Made by a program: the position numbers and the translations under genes. The notes beneath the pieces were generated by a model, which did no database searches, was not told the DNA's origin, and was given only the letters and a program-made list of their open reading frames with translations. This document shows positions 10,589 to 20,861 of a stretch of DNA of 64,000 nt, piece after piece; position 1 is the stretch's first letter, and every line of letters begins with the position of its first letter. This DNA comes from Deinococcus arcticus (lineage in GTDB: Bacteria > Deinococcota > Deinococci > Deinococcales > Deinococcaceae), in NCBI RefSeq assembly GCF_003028415.1, contig NZ_PYSV01000018.1, forward strand, positions 5,681 through 69,680, written 5' to 3'.

Positions 10589-10989
10589 ATCGCCCCCGTT
10601 CCGTTGGCATCCTCTTCAATGACCAGAACCAAGTCCTGCTGATGTTGCGGCGCAAGGCAGGGCGTACCTACGCCACCCTGCCCGGCGGCGGCATTGAGGG
10701 CAAGGAAACCCCGGCCGAAGCCTGCGCCCGCGAGATGCTGGAAGAAGTGAACCTGGTCGTGGAAGTCGTTCGCGAAGTCCTGACGCTGAAGAACCTCGGT
10801 CACCAGGAACATTACTTCCTGACCCGCCTCCTGTCCGGCGAGATGCGCCTGGGCGACGGCCCCGAAGGCGTGCGCCACAGCGAAGAGAACTCGTATGAGC
10901 CCGCCTGGGTGGGCGTGCAGGATCTGGACGCCGTGAATCTGGTGCCGGAGCAGGCAAGGGAAATGGTGCGGGGGCTGGTGCCGTCCTGA
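10585..10989 (+). CDS. Nudix hydrolase
   Basis: A 134-residue single-domain Nudix protein. The box is GGIEGKETPAEACAREMLEE with the catalytic REMLEE intact, but the Gly that normally follows the last Glu pair is Asn (EEVNL). Substrates of the family are nucleoside diphosphates linked to another moiety; none can be assigned here. The N-terminal strand RSVGILFNDQNQVLLMLRRK is typical. It starts GTG at 10585 overlapping the upstream TGA, so it is part of the pheS transcript. Confidence 0.9.
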
Positions 10990-10990
10990 C

Positions 10991-11245
10991 CTATTTCAGC
11001 CCAGGTCGGCTCAAAGGTGTGTTGGAAGCTGGCCTTGGGAGCCCAAACGTCGCTTTGGCCACGACCCTGGCTGCCTCACGGCTCTCGCACCCCGTCACCT
11101 TCTGAACCGCCCACTTCAGCACCATGGCCCCGCAGTTCAGCTGCACCCAAACCTGTCGCGCCGCAGTCAGAAGATCATCACCAGCGTCAAGTCGTCGTTG
11201 CAAGACCTGTGCCGCCTCTTCTACCGCTTGTTTCCAATTGAACAT
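10991..11245 (-). CDS. 84-residue helical protein convergent to the Nudix gene
   Basis: MFNWKQAVEEAAQVLQRRLD and the following VWVQLNCGAMVLKWAVQKVTG look like an alpha-helical cytoplasmic protein. No family is recognised. The ATG at 11245 is chosen because TAAGCT (minus, 11254-11259) lies 8 nt upstream as in other leaderless genes; a TTG at 11254 would lie inside that box. The gene fills the space between Nudix and pheT on the opposite strand and separates pheT from the pheS transcript. Confidence 0.6.
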   Translation of the reverse strand: MFNWKQAVEEAAQVLQRRLDAGDDLLTAARQVWVQLNCGAMVLKWAVQKVTGCESREAARVVAKATFGLPRPASNTPLSRPGLK

Positions 11246-11253
11246 CCTTCGCA

Positions 11254-11259
11254 AGCTTA
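11254..11259 (-). promoter_or_regulatory. leaderless -10 element (84-residue protein)
   Basis: TAAGCT on the minus strand, 8 nt before ATG 11245, in the 33-bp divergent region shared with pheT. Confidence 0.5.
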
Positions 11260-11278
11260 GACCTCTGAGGTATCCACC

Positions 11279-13735
11279 ATGAACATCCCCTATTCCTGGC
11301 TCAAAGAACTTGTTCCGGCCTTACCGCCCCTGTCCGAACTGGAACCCGTCTTCGCCCAGCTGGGCCTGCCCCTGGAAGGCGTCGAGGACGTGCCTGCGCC
11401 GCCCGAAGGCGTGCTGCTGGTTACGGTCACCGCCGCCGAGCCCATTGAAGGCACCCAGCTGACCAGACTCACGCTGGACACGGGCGCAAACGGTGAGCGC
11501 GTCATTGCCAGCGGTGCCCCCAACGCGGTGGGGCTGCCGGCCGGCACCATGCTGGCACTGGTCTCGCCCGGCACCACCCTGGGCGGCATGACCTACGGCG
11601 TGCGGGCCCTGCAGGGCGTGGAGTCCTGGGGCATGGCCGCCAGCGCCAAGGAACTGGGCGTGGGCGAAAGCAGCGCCGGGCTGATGCTGTTTCCGGCCGG
11701 CACGGCGGCCCCTGGCACCCCCATGCGCGAGCTGTGGGCCGCCGATCAGGTGCTGGACGTGGAGGTGACCCCCAACCGCGCCGACGTGCTGAGTGCCCTG
11801 GGTCTGGCCCGCGACCTCGCGGCGTTCCTGAAGCTGGAATTGAAGCCGCCGCCCGCCGGCCCCGAGGCCAGCGGCGAGGGCGAAATCCGCGTCTCCCTCC
11901 CCGATAAGGGCCGGGTTATCGAGCGTGATCCGACCCAGAAGCTGCGGTTTGGCTGTGACCATTTCGTGGCGCGGACCGTGGGCGGCCTGCGCAACGGGCC
12001 CGCGCCCCTGTGGATGCAGCGCCGCGTGACCCTCTCGGGAATGCGCTCCATTGACCTGATCGTGGACACCAGCAACTACGTGATGCTGGAGCTGGGCCAG
12101 CCCACCGCGCTGTACGACCGCCGCGATGTGGCAGACGACACCCTGCTGGTGGCCTTTGGTCGCCGCCAGGGCGAACTCGTGCGCGACCTGATGGGCCACG
12201 AGCACACGGTGGGCCCGGAAGACCTGCTGATTCTGGACGGCCAGGAGCGGCCTATTTCCAGCGTGGCCGAAGCGTTCCAGAACGCCGGCCAGCCGCAGCC
12301 GGGCCAGGGCGTGCTGGGCATTGCGGGCATCGTGGGCGGCGATCATGGCCACGTGCGCGCCGACACCACCGACGTGGTGATTGAAGTGGCGCACTTCGAT
12401 CCCGTCCTGCTGCGCCGCACCAGCACCCGCCTGGGCCTCAAGACCGACGCCGTGTACCGCTACGAACGTGGCGTGGACCCCCTGCTGCCGCCCCGCGCCG
12501 CCGCCCGGCTGGTGGGCCTGCTGGCCGAGGCAGGCGGCACCGTCCACCCCGGCGCCACGGTGGTGGGCCAGCCGGAGGTCCCGGGCCGCATTGAAGCGAC
12601 GGGCGAGCAGATTCGCGCCCTGCTGGGCATGGGGGTGGACACCGCCGAGATGCGGGGCATCCTGAGCCGCCTGGGTTGCGCCGTGGCGGGCGAGGGCGAC
12701 GCGCTCAGCGTGCAGCCCCCCTCGTGGCGGGTGGACCTGACCATCTGGCAGGACCTTGCCGAAGAAGTGGCCCGCCTGCACGGCTACGCCCACCTGCCCG
12801 AAACCCTGCCCACCCTGCGCGTGCACGAGAGCAACATCGGCGCCGAGAAAGAAGGCGTGGCGCGCAGCACCTTGCGCCGCACCCTGGCGGGGCTGGGTTT
12901 TCAGGAGGTCGTGACCTACACCTTCACCAGCGACGAGGAAGCGGCCAGGGCCCGCGCCGAGCGCCCCGGCGTGCGCCTGCAAAACCCCCTGAGCACCGAC
13001 CGCACGGCCCTGCGCACCGCGCTGTACCCCAGCCTCCTCAAAGCGGCGGGCATGCAGACAGGCGGCGAGCGCACCCTGCTGTTCGAGCTTGGCCGCATTT
13101 TCCCCGCCAGCGGCGAAGCCGAGCGCCTGGGCCTGCTGATGCGCGGTCCCCTGGCGCCCGACACCCATGAAGACGGTCTGCCCGGTGATTTCCGCGCCTT
13201 CAAGGGGCTGGTGGAAAGCCTGGCTGCCACGTTGGGCGCCGCGCTGGAAGTGCGCCAGCTGCGGGGCAGCGCCGTGCCCGCCGCCCTGCACCCCGGCATT
13301 GCCGGCGAGGTGGTGTGGAACGGGCAGCCGGTGGGCTGGCTGGGCGCCCTGCACCCGGAAATCGCGCAGGCGTTCAGCCTGAAGGGCGAAACCTTCCTGC
13401 TGGAAGCCGCCCTGCCGCTGCCGGGCCGCGAGTGGGCCTTCCGCGACCCCAGCCGCGCGCCCGCCGCGTGGCGCGATCTGGCGGTCATTACGCCAGCCGG
13501 TGTCAGTTACGGCGAGGTGGCGGCCGTGCTGGGGCGCGAAGGCGGCGAACTGCTGCAGCGCACAGAGCCCTTCGACGTGTTCATGGGCGAACAGATTGGC
13601 GCGGGCAACCGCTCTGTGGCCGTGCGCCTGACCTACAGGGGCGACCGGACCCTGACCGAAGAGGAGATTGACGCCGTGTTCCAGCGGCAGATCGCGGCTG
13701 TCAAGGCCCAGGGCTGGAGCATCCGGGAGAAATAG
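11279..13735 (+). CDS. pheT: phenylalanyl-tRNA synthetase beta subunit
   Basis: An 818-residue subunit of the (alpha-beta)2 synthetase. Order of domains: N-terminal MNIPYSWLKELV, an OB-fold tRNA-binding region (residues about 40-150, RVIASGAPNAVGLPAGT), B3/B4 editing domain (about 205-380, VEVTPNRADVLS before it, DLIVDTSNYVMLELGQPTALYD), B5 DNA-binding-like domain (about 400-480), the catalytic-like core (LAEEVARLHGYAHLPETLP to LRTALYPSLLKA), and a C-terminal FDX-ACB anticodon-binding domain (PSRAPAAWRDLAVI to VRLTYRGDRTLTEEEID). TGAGGT precedes the ATG. Unlike in many bacteria it is not directly behind pheS; 1.1 kb with three genes separates them. Confidence 0.98.
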   Translation: MNIPYSWLKELVPALPPLSELEPVFAQLGLPLEGVEDVPAPPEGVLLVTVTAAEPIEGTQLTRLTLDTGANGERVIASGAPNAVGLPAGTMLALVSPGTTLGGMTYGVRALQGVESWGMAASAKELGVGESSAGLMLFPAGTAAPGTPMRELWAADQVLDVEVTPNRADVLSALGLARDLAAFLKLELKPPPAGPEASGEGEIRVSLPDKGRVIERDPTQKLRFGCDHFVARTVGGLRNGPAPLWMQRRVTLSGMRSIDLIVDTSNYVMLELGQPTALYDRRDVADDTLLVAFGRRQGELVRDLMGHEHTVGPEDLLILDGQERPISSVAEAFQNAGQPQPGQGVLGIAGIVGGDHGHVRADTTDVVIEVAHFDPVLLRRTSTRLGLKTDAVYRYERGVDPLLPPRAAARLVGLLAEAGGTVHPGATVVGQPEVPGRIEATGEQIRALLGMGVDTAEMRGILSRLGCAVAGEGDALSVQPPSWRVDLTIWQDLAEEVARLHGYAHLPETLPTLRVHESNIGAEKEGVARSTLRRTLAGLGFQEVVTYTFTSDEEAARARAERPGVRLQNPLSTDRTALRTALYPSLLKAAGMQTGGERTLLFELGRIFPASGEAERLGLLMRGPLAPDTHEDGLPGDFRAFKGLVESLAATLGAALEVRQLRGSAVPAALHPGIAGEVVWNGQPVGWLGALHPEIAQAFSLKGETFLLEAALPLPGREWAFRDPSRAPAAWRDLAVITPAGVSYGEVAAVLGREGGELLQRTEPFDVFMGEQIGAGNRSVAVRLTYRGDRTLTEEEIDAVFQRQIAAVKAQGWSIREK

Positions 13736-13760
13736 AGCCCTGTCCCTGAGCAGAACCCAA

Positions 13761-13797
13761 GAGGAGCAGCGCGGCACCGGCTGCTCCTCCTTTCTGT
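13761..13797 (+). terminator. intrinsic terminator of pheT
   Basis: GAGGAGCAGC (13761-13770) pairs with GCTGCTCCTC (13780-13789), followed by CTTTCTGTTG. It lies 25 nt past the pheT stop. Confidence 0.85.
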
Positions 13798-13800
13798 TGC

Positions 13801-13920
13801 TGATACGGACTGCCGACTGTGGCGCCGACACATTGGAACAGAGCCGATGTGCCGGCGCCACCCCCGGAACCCGGATTTCCCCTGCTCGCGCTGCGAAGCA
13901 GCTCTCCGAGTCCGTAGGTC
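13801..13920 (-). repeat. structured intergenic repeat, family 1, short variant
   Basis: Read on the minus strand this shares with the copy at 28039-28202 the block GGACTC..AGAGCTGC and the end CGGCAGTCCG.ATCAG. It lacks the first hairpin. It contains a strong hairpin GTGGCGCCG..CGGCGCCAC and outer arms ACGGACT/AGTCCGT. It lies between convergent pheT and nadV. Confidence 0.55.
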
Positions 13921-13946
13921 TTGCCTGTCGTGTGCACCTGTTCCCC

Positions 13947-15332
13947 TTACGCCCGGCCCCGCACCGTGTCCAGCGTGTCGCGCACCAGCAGTTCGCCGTC
14001 GCGGTACACCACGCGCATCAGGCTGCCGGGGAAGTCGGTGTCGAAGGTTTTATAAGCCTTCGTGATCATGCGCCCGCCTTCCAGCACCAGATCCAGCACG
14101 CCGTCCTTGCTGCGCTTGCCGGGGTCGGTCACGGGGTCCTTGTAGATGCCCCGGTATTCGCCGTCAATCAGCCCGGCGCTGGCCTTGTAGGCAAATTTCT
14201 GTGTGTCGCGGTCCACCTTCTGCAGCAGCGCGCCGCCCATGCCAAAGGCCACGTTCTCGGCGCTGAAGCCGTCCACCTCCAGGTTGTCCAGAATCTGGCG
14301 GATGGTCTGTTCGTCAATTCCGTCGCCCTGAATCACGCGCACGTGGCTCAGCACCTTGTAGCCCTTTGCGTTTGTCGTGGTGCCGTATTTGGCTGCCAGG
14401 GCGTTTACAGCCAGCCGCACCATGGCCGGGGGGTCCCCACTGTCCGGGCGCACCACCAGGGTGCCGCCGGAGTCAATCACCTGCTGTTTCAGCGTTTCGC
14501 CCCAGTGCACGTTGATGGCGTGCTTGAGGTCGTACGAATCGCTGACCACCGCGAACACCCCGCCGGGCTTGCCAAAGTGCGTGACCATGTTGCGGTAGGC
14601 GTCCACCTCGTGCGCCTTGCCCCAGCTGGTGACCGTACTGTGTTCGGCCGCTGGAATGGAATACCCGGCGATGTCGGCGCCGTAGTGGTTGCGCGCCACC
14701 CGCAGGGCTTCCAGGGTATCGCTGCCCATGAAGTTGATCAGGTGGGCCAGGCCGCCCAGGCCCGCGCTTTCGCGGCTGCTGACTCCCCGGCTGCCAAAGT
14801 CGTGCAGTTTGAAGGGCAGTTCCTCGGCGGCGCGGTCCGAGGTGCGGTCCAGCGCCACGCGGATGATCTCGCGGATGTGGTAGCTCTGGGTGGCCACCGT
14901 GGTGGGGTACCACACCCGCATCAGCATGGTCTCAAACCAGCCCACCAGCCAGGGCAGCTCGGGGTCGGTGTTGGTCACGCTCATCAGCACGTTGTGGATG
15001 GGCACCAGTGTGCCTTCGGGCACCGCGCGCACTTCCAGTGGCAGACGCCCGCCGTGCACGTTCACCACCCGCATCCAGCCCTCGAACGGAAAGGGCTCGC
15101 CGTGCGCCTCGATCAGGTCACGCGCTTCCTCCACCATCTCCGCTGTCACGCGCCGGGTCAGGTAGCGGTCCAGGATGTACTGCAACCCAAAAAAGCGCGT
15201 GACCGGGTAACGCCCACCTCGCGATTCCAGGTACGAGAACAGCCGCGTGGTGCCCTGCGGGTACTGCAGAAAGTGGCTGCTCTTGTACGAGTCGGTGTCG
15301 AGAATCAGGTTCTGGTCGTCAATGCGGGTCAT
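13947..15332 (-). CDS. nadV: nicotinamide phosphoribosyltransferase (NAMPT type)
   Basis: A 461-residue enzyme that makes NMN from nicotinamide and PRPP, the first step of non-deamidating NAD+ salvage. It closely follows the NAMPT pattern: LILDTDSYKSSHFLQYP, FFGLQYILDRYL, AVPEGTLVPIHNVLMSVTNTDPE, KLHDFGSRGVSSRESAG, GYSIPAAEHSTVTSWGK (catalytic His), VVSDSYDLKHA, VVRPDSGDPP, VIQGDGIDEQT and the C-terminal KDPVTDPGKRSKDG. CAGGAGGACC precedes the ATG. The product NMN can be adenylated by NadM (36.3 kb). The palindrome GATGACTCATC lies about 30 nt upstream and is partly shared with nadM. Confidence 0.95.
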   Translation of the reverse strand: MTRIDDQNLILDTDSYKSSHFLQYPQGTTRLFSYLESRGGRYPVTRFFGLQYILDRYLTRRVTAEMVEEARDLIEAHGEPFPFEGWMRVVNVHGGRLPLEVRAVPEGTLVPIHNVLMSVTNTDPELPWLVGWFETMLMRVWYPTTVATQSYHIREIIRVALDRTSDRAAEELPFKLHDFGSRGVSSRESAGLGGLAHLINFMGSDTLEALRVARNHYGADIAGYSIPAAEHSTVTSWGKAHEVDAYRNMVTHFGKPGGVFAVVSDSYDLKHAINVHWGETLKQQVIDSGGTLVVRPDSGDPPAMVRLAVNALAAKYGTTTNAKGYKVLSHVRVIQGDGIDEQTIRQILDNLEVDGFSAENVAFGMGGALLQKVDRDTQKFAYKASAGLIDGEYRGIYKDPVTDPGKRSKDGVLDLVLEGGRMITKAYKTFDTDFPGSLMRVVYRDGELLVRDTLDTVRGRA

Positions 15333-15530
15333 GGGGGTCCTCCTGTAAGAACCAGTGATGACTCATCTTGTAAAATTTAATTATGAAAACTATGAGGAAA
15401 TCAGGCCGATCTTGTCGGCTCTCAAAGACAGTTCCGGTGAAGAAGCGGTGGGCAAGACGCTGTTTGTCATCGGTTGCACGATGCGAGATCTTTCACCGCG
15501 ACTGACCACCTGGGCATTTATCCTCCGTTC
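15333..15530. other. AT-rich divergent control region of nadV and the G8 lipoprotein gene
   Basis: The part next to nadV (15345-15400) is AT-rich and holds CAGTGATGACTCATCT (15353-15368). A plus-strand frame starting GTG ATG at 15355 encodes about 50 plausible residues (MMTHLVKFNYENYEEIRPIL...) and then runs out of frame through the lipoprotein start, so it is at most a gene remnant. Confidence 0.4.
15519..15524 (+). promoter_or_regulatory. leaderless -10 element (G8 lipoprotein)
   Basis: TATCCT, 6 nt before ATG 15531. It decides against the longer in-frame start at 15474. Confidence 0.6.
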
Positions 15531-18047
15531 ATGTCCCAAGCCCGCTGGCCGCTGGCCCTCACGCTGTCTGCCCTGCTGCTGGGCTGCGGCACCTCTGCAG
15601 GAGACCCCGCTCCTTCACCGCCGCCGGCTGCTCCCGGTCAGCCCACCCCGCCCGCCCCCACGCCCCCGGCCCCGGGCCCCACCCAGCCGGCCAGCGCCTG
15701 GAGCGATCCGGCCACCTGGGGCGGCGCCGTGCCGGCCGCCGGCACGCGGGTGACGCTGCCAGCGGGCAAGCGCGTGCTGCTGGATGTCTCTCCACCCGCA
15801 CTGGCGGGCCTGACCATCCCGGCTGGCAGCGCCCTGGAATTTGCAGACAAAGACCTGACGCTGAAAAGCGAATGGCTGATGGTTCACGGCGAACTGCGCA
15901 TTGGCCGCGAGGAGAAGCCCTTTGCCCACCACGCCGAGATTCTGCTGACGAACAGTACCCCCGGCGAGGACGTGATGGGCATGGGTGACCGGGTGCTGGG
16001 CGTGATGGACGGCACCCTGGAACTGCACGGCCAGCCTCGCCTGCCCTGGACCCGCCTGAGTGCTGCTGCCAGGGCCGGCAGCAGCACCCTGACCCTGGAA
16101 CGCGCCCCCGACTGGACAGGCGGCGACACCCTGACCCTGACCAGCACCGATTTCAACCCCGCCCAGACCGAGCAGGTTACGGTGCAGCGGGTCAGCGGAA
16201 ACACGGTTACGCTGGGCGCGCCCCTGAAATACACCCACTGGGGCGATCCCATCACGGTCTCTGGGCGCGCCGTGAACGAGCGCGCCGAGGTGGGCCTGCT
16301 GACCCGCAACATTGTGGTGGGCGCCACCGAGGACGCTGCCCAGAGCCGCGTGGGCGCCCACGTGATGATCATGGGCCAGAGCACGGCGCGCATTCAGGGC
16401 ACCGAGTTCACGCGGGTGGGGCAGCTCAATACCCTGCGCCGCTACCCGGTGCATTTCCACCTGCTGGGCAGCGCCCCCACCTCGTACCTGCGGGGCAGCA
16501 GCGTCCACGCCTCTTTTAACCGCTGCGTGGTGGTGCACGGCACCAGCGATCTGCGCGTAACCGACAACGTGACCTACGACACGCTGGGTCACTGTCTTTT
16601 CCTGGAAGACGGCGACGAAACCGGCAACGTGCTGCAGGGCAACCTGGTGACCCGGGTCAAGGCCCCGGACGCCAAACAGGGGCAGACCCCGCTGCTGGAC
16701 AGCGACAAGCGACCGTCTGGCTACTGGATCACCAACCCGGCCAACACGGTCAGGAACAACGTGGCGGCGGGGGTGGACGGCACCGGCTTCTGGTACGCCC
16801 TGCCCGAGCACCCCACCGGGCTGGCGGCGGCCAAAACCAACCTCTGGCCCCGGCGCACGCCGCTGGGCGAATTCAGCGGCAACGTGGCCCACAGCGGGGA
16901 CCGTGGCCTGAATGTAGACAACGGCCCCAAGGCCGACGGCAGCCTGACCGAAACGGTTTATTACGACCCGGTCACCACGCCTGCAGACCCCAAGAGCGCC
17001 GCCGTGCCCGCCACGTTTGCCAGCTTCACGGCCTACAAGCACCGCGACCATGGCGTGTGGCTGCGCGGGGAAAACCACGTGCTGCAAAGTCCCGTGCTGG
17101 CCGACAACGCGGTGGGCGCCACCTTTGCCTCGCACCTGTCGGTTCTGAAAGGCGGGCTGCTGGTGGGCGAGACCCCCAACGTGGGCCAGCCCGAGAGCTG
17201 GGAGGCCAGGGGTGAGGGAGGCCGCAGCCTGCCCCGGCCCTGGGAGGCGAACTTCCCCATTCGCGGCTTTCAGTTCTACGACGGGCATGTGGCTATTCAG
17301 GACGCCGCGCTGGCTGCCTTCGTGCCCAACGCTGTGCGCAAGGCCAGCGGCCTGGGCTACCTGACCAGGAATGCCTTTTCCCTGAACCCGGGTAACAGCG
17401 CTGCCGGGCTGGTGTGGCTGGACAGCAGCCCCCGCGTGCTGCTGCAAGACCCCCAGGCCGACAAGGACGGCGACAAGTCCGCCACCTTCCTGGACAGCGA
17501 CGGCAGTGTGACGGGCACGGCGGGCCGCAGCGTGACCGCCAGCGCCCTGCTCAGGGGCGCCCCCGACTGCCAGGCCCGCGCAGAGTGGAACGCCAGCGTG
17601 TGCGCCGGGGTCTACACCCGGTTCTGGCTGGACGACGTGCGGGGCGGCCAGATTGGGCCGGTGGCGGTGCACAGCAGCCGGGGCGAGACCCTGAGTCTGG
17701 TGGGGGTGCCAGACGCCCGCAAGACCTTCAGCACCACCCTGCGGGTGGGCGAGCGCTACACCCTGAACCCGGCGGGCACGTCTGCTCACCTGCGCGCAGT
17801 GATGGAAAAGCGCCAGCCCGGCGAGAGCCTGCGCCTGAGCCTGCCCCTGGCGGCCGAGCCCATCCTGTACCGCGACTGGTGGATTGACAACCGCAACCGC
17901 CTGAAGAAGGTGGCGCTGGGCAGCCTGGACGCCACCACCGGCGACAGTTACGCCTACGAGGGCGGCCAACTGCACCTGAAGCTGACGGTGCAGCCGGGGC
18001 GCGATTACGCCGCCGTGGAGATCTGCGCGGCGGATCTGTGTAAGTAG
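15531..18047 (+). CDS. G8-domain beta-helix lipoprotein (CEMIP/TMEM2-like architecture)
   Basis: An 838-residue surface lipoprotein. Signal peptide with lipobox LLLGCGTS (Cys about 20), a Pro-rich spacer, then a G8 domain (about residues 55-170: SDPATWGGAVPAAGTRVTLP, LAGLTIPAGSALEF, WLMVHGELRIG). A long parallel-beta-helix region follows with right-handed-helix repeats such as GSSVHASFNRCVVVHGTSDL, DNVTYDTLGHCLFLEDG and NTVRNNVAAGVDGTGFWYAL. The order resembles vertebrate CEMIP/TMEM2 hyaluronan-binding proteins and fibrocystin relatives. A polysaccharide-binding or -degrading role outside the cell is inferred. No catalytic residues can be named with confidence. Full-length with no frameshift. 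Confidence 0.8.
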   Translation: MSQARWPLALTLSALLLGCGTSAGDPAPSPPPAAPGQPTPPAPTPPAPGPTQPASAWSDPATWGGAVPAAGTRVTLPAGKRVLLDVSPPALAGLTIPAGSALEFADKDLTLKSEWLMVHGELRIGREEKPFAHHAEILLTNSTPGEDVMGMGDRVLGVMDGTLELHGQPRLPWTRLSAAARAGSSTLTLERAPDWTGGDTLTLTSTDFNPAQTEQVTVQRVSGNTVTLGAPLKYTHWGDPITVSGRAVNERAEVGLLTRNIVVGATEDAAQSRVGAHVMIMGQSTARIQGTEFTRVGQLNTLRRYPVHFHLLGSAPTSYLRGSSVHASFNRCVVVHGTSDLRVTDNVTYDTLGHCLFLEDGDETGNVLQGNLVTRVKAPDAKQGQTPLLDSDKRPSGYWITNPANTVRNNVAAGVDGTGFWYALPEHPTGLAAAKTNLWPRRTPLGEFSGNVAHSGDRGLNVDNGPKADGSLTETVYYDPVTTPADPKSAAVPATFASFTAYKHRDHGVWLRGENHVLQSPVLADNAVGATFASHLSVLKGGLLVGETPNVGQPESWEARGEGGRSLPRPWEANFPIRGFQFYDGHVAIQDAALAAFVPNAVRKASGLGYLTRNAFSLNPGNSAAGLVWLDSSPRVLLQDPQADKDGDKSATFLDSDGSVTGTAGRSVTASALLRGAPDCQARAEWNASVCAGVYTRFWLDDVRGGQIGPVAVHSSRGETLSLVGVPDARKTFSTTLRVGERYTLNPAGTSAHLRAVMEKRQPGESLRLSLPLAAEPILYRDWWIDNRNRLKKVALGSLDATTGDSYAYEGGQLHLKLTVQPGRDYAAVEICAADLCK

Positions 18048-18085
18048 GAGCGCTGGGCCATGAGCGCTGGGCCATGCGACATGGG
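18046..18085. repeat. short heptanucleotide-type repeat (CTGGGCCATGAGCG)
   Basis: GAGCGCTGGGCCAT is repeated directly (18048 and 18062) just after the lipoprotein stop, followed by ATGCGACATGGGG. It belongs to the ATGGCNN spacer repeats. Confidence 0.5.
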
Positions 18086-18098
18086 GCGAACCCCCACC

Positions 18099-19040
18099 CT
18101 ACAGGTAGATCAGGCAGCCGCGCGCGGCCAGATCGGCAAAGGCGGCTGGCAGACGCGTCAGGCGGTTCCAGCGCAGGTCCAGCTTGCGCAATCGGGGGAG
18201 GGTGGCCAGGGCCCCGGGCAGGTGGGTCAGGCGGTTGGCGCGCAGATCCAGGGTTTCCAGCTGCTGCCAGCCCCCCACGGTCTCGGGCAGGGCGTCCAGG
18301 GCGTTGAATCTCAGGTTCAGGGTGCGCAGGGCGCCCAGACAGCCCAACGCATCTGGCAGGCGGCTCAGGGCGTTGCCCTGCAGGTCCAGCACCTCCAGCG
18401 CGGCGCAGTGCCCCAGCGCGGTGGGCAGCGCCGTCAAGGTGTTGTTCATGGCGTGCAGTTCGCGCAGGGCCCTCAGTGTGCCCAGGTCGCCGGGCAGACC
18501 GCTGAGCCGGTTGCCGTACACGCGCAGCTCGGTCAGGCCCCGGAGTTCACCCAGCCAGCCAGGCAGCTCGGCCAGGGCGTTGTCGGTGACATTCAGGTAG
18601 CGCAGCGCCGGCAGGGCGCGCATGGAGCCCGGCAGCGTCTGCAGGCGGTTGTGGCTGAGGTACAGAAACTGCAGCTGGCCCAGGCCCGCAAACACGTTGG
18701 GCAGGGTGGCCAGCGCGTTGTGTCCCAGGTCCAGCATGGTCAGGGTCCGCACCTCACCCAGGGCTTCAGGCAACTCGGTCAGCTGGTTGGCCGACAGGTT
18801 CAGCGTGGTGAGCGGCAGGGTCCAGACCCAGGCCGGTACGGTGTGCAGCTGGTTGTCGTAGGCGCTGAGCACCGTCGTGTGCGGCGCCGGGTGAGGATCG
18901 GCGGGCAGCGCTTCCAGCCCAAGGCCGTCCAGATTGAGCTGGCCCACCGCCGACCAGTCCGGCAGGGCCAGCAGCGCCCGGCCGCGCGCCTCCGGACCGT
19001 GCTGGTGGGCCAGGGGGGGCAGGGCAGGACTGGGCGCCAT
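18099..19040 (-). CDS. leucine-rich repeat protein
   Basis: A 313-residue protein made almost wholly of about ten 23-residue leucine-rich repeats of the LPxxLGxLxxLxxLxLxxNxL type ([38 protein letters not shown] and so on). There is no signal peptide or kinase domain, so it is probably a cytoplasmic protein-binding scaffold. The partner is unknown. ATG 19040 is chosen because TACGCT stands 6 nt before it; an upstream ATG would add an unrelated Gly/Arg-rich segment. Confidence 0.85.
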   Translation of the reverse strand: MAPSPALPPLAHQHGPEARGRALLALPDWSAVGQLNLDGLGLEALPADPHPAPHTTVLSAYDNQLHTVPAWVWTLPLTTLNLSANQLTELPEALGEVRTLTMLDLGHNALATLPNVFAGLGQLQFLYLSHNRLQTLPGSMRALPALRYLNVTDNALAELPGWLGELRGLTELRVYGNRLSGLPGDLGTLRALRELHAMNNTLTALPTALGHCAALEVLDLQGNALSRLPDALGCLGALRTLNLRFNALDALPETVGGWQQLETLDLRANRLTHLPGALATLPRLRKLDLRWNRLTRLPAAFADLAARGCLIYL

Positions 19041-19046
19041 CCCACG

Positions 19047-19052
19047 AGCGTA
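19047..19052 (-). promoter_or_regulatory. leaderless -10 element (LRR protein)
   Basis: TACGCT on the minus strand, 6 nt before ATG 19040. Confidence 0.6.
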
Positions 19053-19067
19053 CCCGGGCGCCGTGCC

Positions 19068-19109
19068 AAAGGGGCCATGGCCTGCGGGGCGCCCCACAGC
19101 CCATGGCCC

Positions 19110-19110
<1 letters not shown>
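19068..19110 (-). terminator. hairpin terminator of the SDR gene
   Basis: GGGGCCATGG (19071-19080) and CCATGGCCCC (19101-19110) form a 10-bp stem around a GC-rich loop. It begins on the SDR stop codon and is followed by TTTGG on the minus strand. The stem is built from the same CCATGG units as the spacer repeats. Confidence 0.6.
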
Positions 19111-19952
<842 letters not shown>

Positions 19953-20104
19953 GGGGGCTCCTTTTGGGGTGGGTCCAAGGGTCGAAGAGTCTAAGGGTCC
20001 TAGGGAAATGCGGGCGGGTGTTGAGGGTGGGGAAGGAGCTTCAGGGCACGCCAGCAGGCGACCCGCCCAGGCAGTCTGGGGTCAACCTGGACCTGGCCTG
20101 CGCC

Positions 20105-20854
20105 CTACGAGCTCCGCCCGTTGAGGGCCGTCATCAGGCCCTCGGCGCTCATGTGCTGGGCGTTCCAGGCCACTGCCTGCTGCAGGCCCTGAGCGTGGGG
20201 CAGTTCGGCGTTCAGAGCCCGTTTGGTGCCTTCCAGAGCGCGGGGGGGCAGCTGGGCCAGGGCAGCGGCCAGGGCCTCGGCGCGGGCAAACAGGGCGTCC
20301 GGGGTGGGCAGCACCTCGGTCACCAGGCCCCAGCGCTCGGCGGTTTCGGCGTCAATGGGCTCGCCGGTCAGGGCCAGGTGGGCCGCGCGGCCCCGGCCCA
20401 GCAGCCCGGGCAGGCGCTGCAGGCCGCCCAGATCGGCGGTGATGCCCAGCTTCACTTCGGGCAGGCTGAAGCGGGCGCCTTCGCTGCACAGCCGCAGGTC
20501 GCAGGCACTGATGAGTTCCAGGCCCGCACCAATGCACCAGCCATGCACCGCGGCGATCACCGGGATGGGCAGGGCAGCCAGGCCCTCAATGGCGGCGTGC
20601 ATCTCGGCCACCACAGCCCCAAAGGCCTGCGGGTCGCCCAGGGCCGGGGCAATCACCGGCGCGGTGGCCTTGACGTCCAGCCCCGCGCTGAACCACTCCT
20701 GGCCGCGCACGATCAGCACGCGCGCCGGGCCCAGGGTGGCCAGCAGGGGCGGGACCTCGCGCCAGAAGCCCGGCCCCAGGACGCCCTTTTTCGAGGTGAT
20801 GGTCAGGGTGGCCACCTCACCCTGCTGGGTGAGCCGCACGCTCGTTTCGGTCAT
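20105..20854 (-). CDS. enoyl-CoA hydratase/isomerase family protein
   Basis: A 249-residue crotonase-fold protein. The oxyanion-hole stretches are [11 protein letters not shown] near residue 55 and [19 protein letters not shown] near 105. [16 protein letters not shown] carries the Glu and Asp positions typical of dienoyl-CoA isomerase-like members. The C-terminal part is [12 protein letters not shown]. Together with the SDR gene it suggests a beta-oxidation side pathway for unsaturated acids. ATG 20854 is chosen because TAAAGT precedes it by 7 nt; an in-frame extension of 75 codons upstream would cross the repeat at 20942-21082. Confidence 0.88.
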   Translation of the reverse strand: MTETSVRLTQQGEVATLTITSKKGVLGPGFWREVPPLLATLGPARVLIVRGQEWFSAGLDVKATAPVIAPALGDPQAFGAVVAEMHAAIEGLAALPIPVIAAVHGWCIGAGLELISACDLRLCSEGARFSLPEVKLGITADLGGLQRLPGLLGRGRAAHLALTGEPIDAETAERWGLVTEVLPTPDALFARAEALAAALAQLPPRALEGTKRALNAELPHAQGLQQAVAWNAQHMSAEGLMTALNGRSS

Positions 20855-20861
20855 GGCACTC

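Noticed and set aside
15355..15753. A divergent 132-codon frame between nadV and the G8 lipoprotein
   Set aside because: Only the first 50 codons look protein-like; the rest is a shifted reading of the lipoprotein signal and Pro-rich linker. It may be a remnant but not an intact gene.
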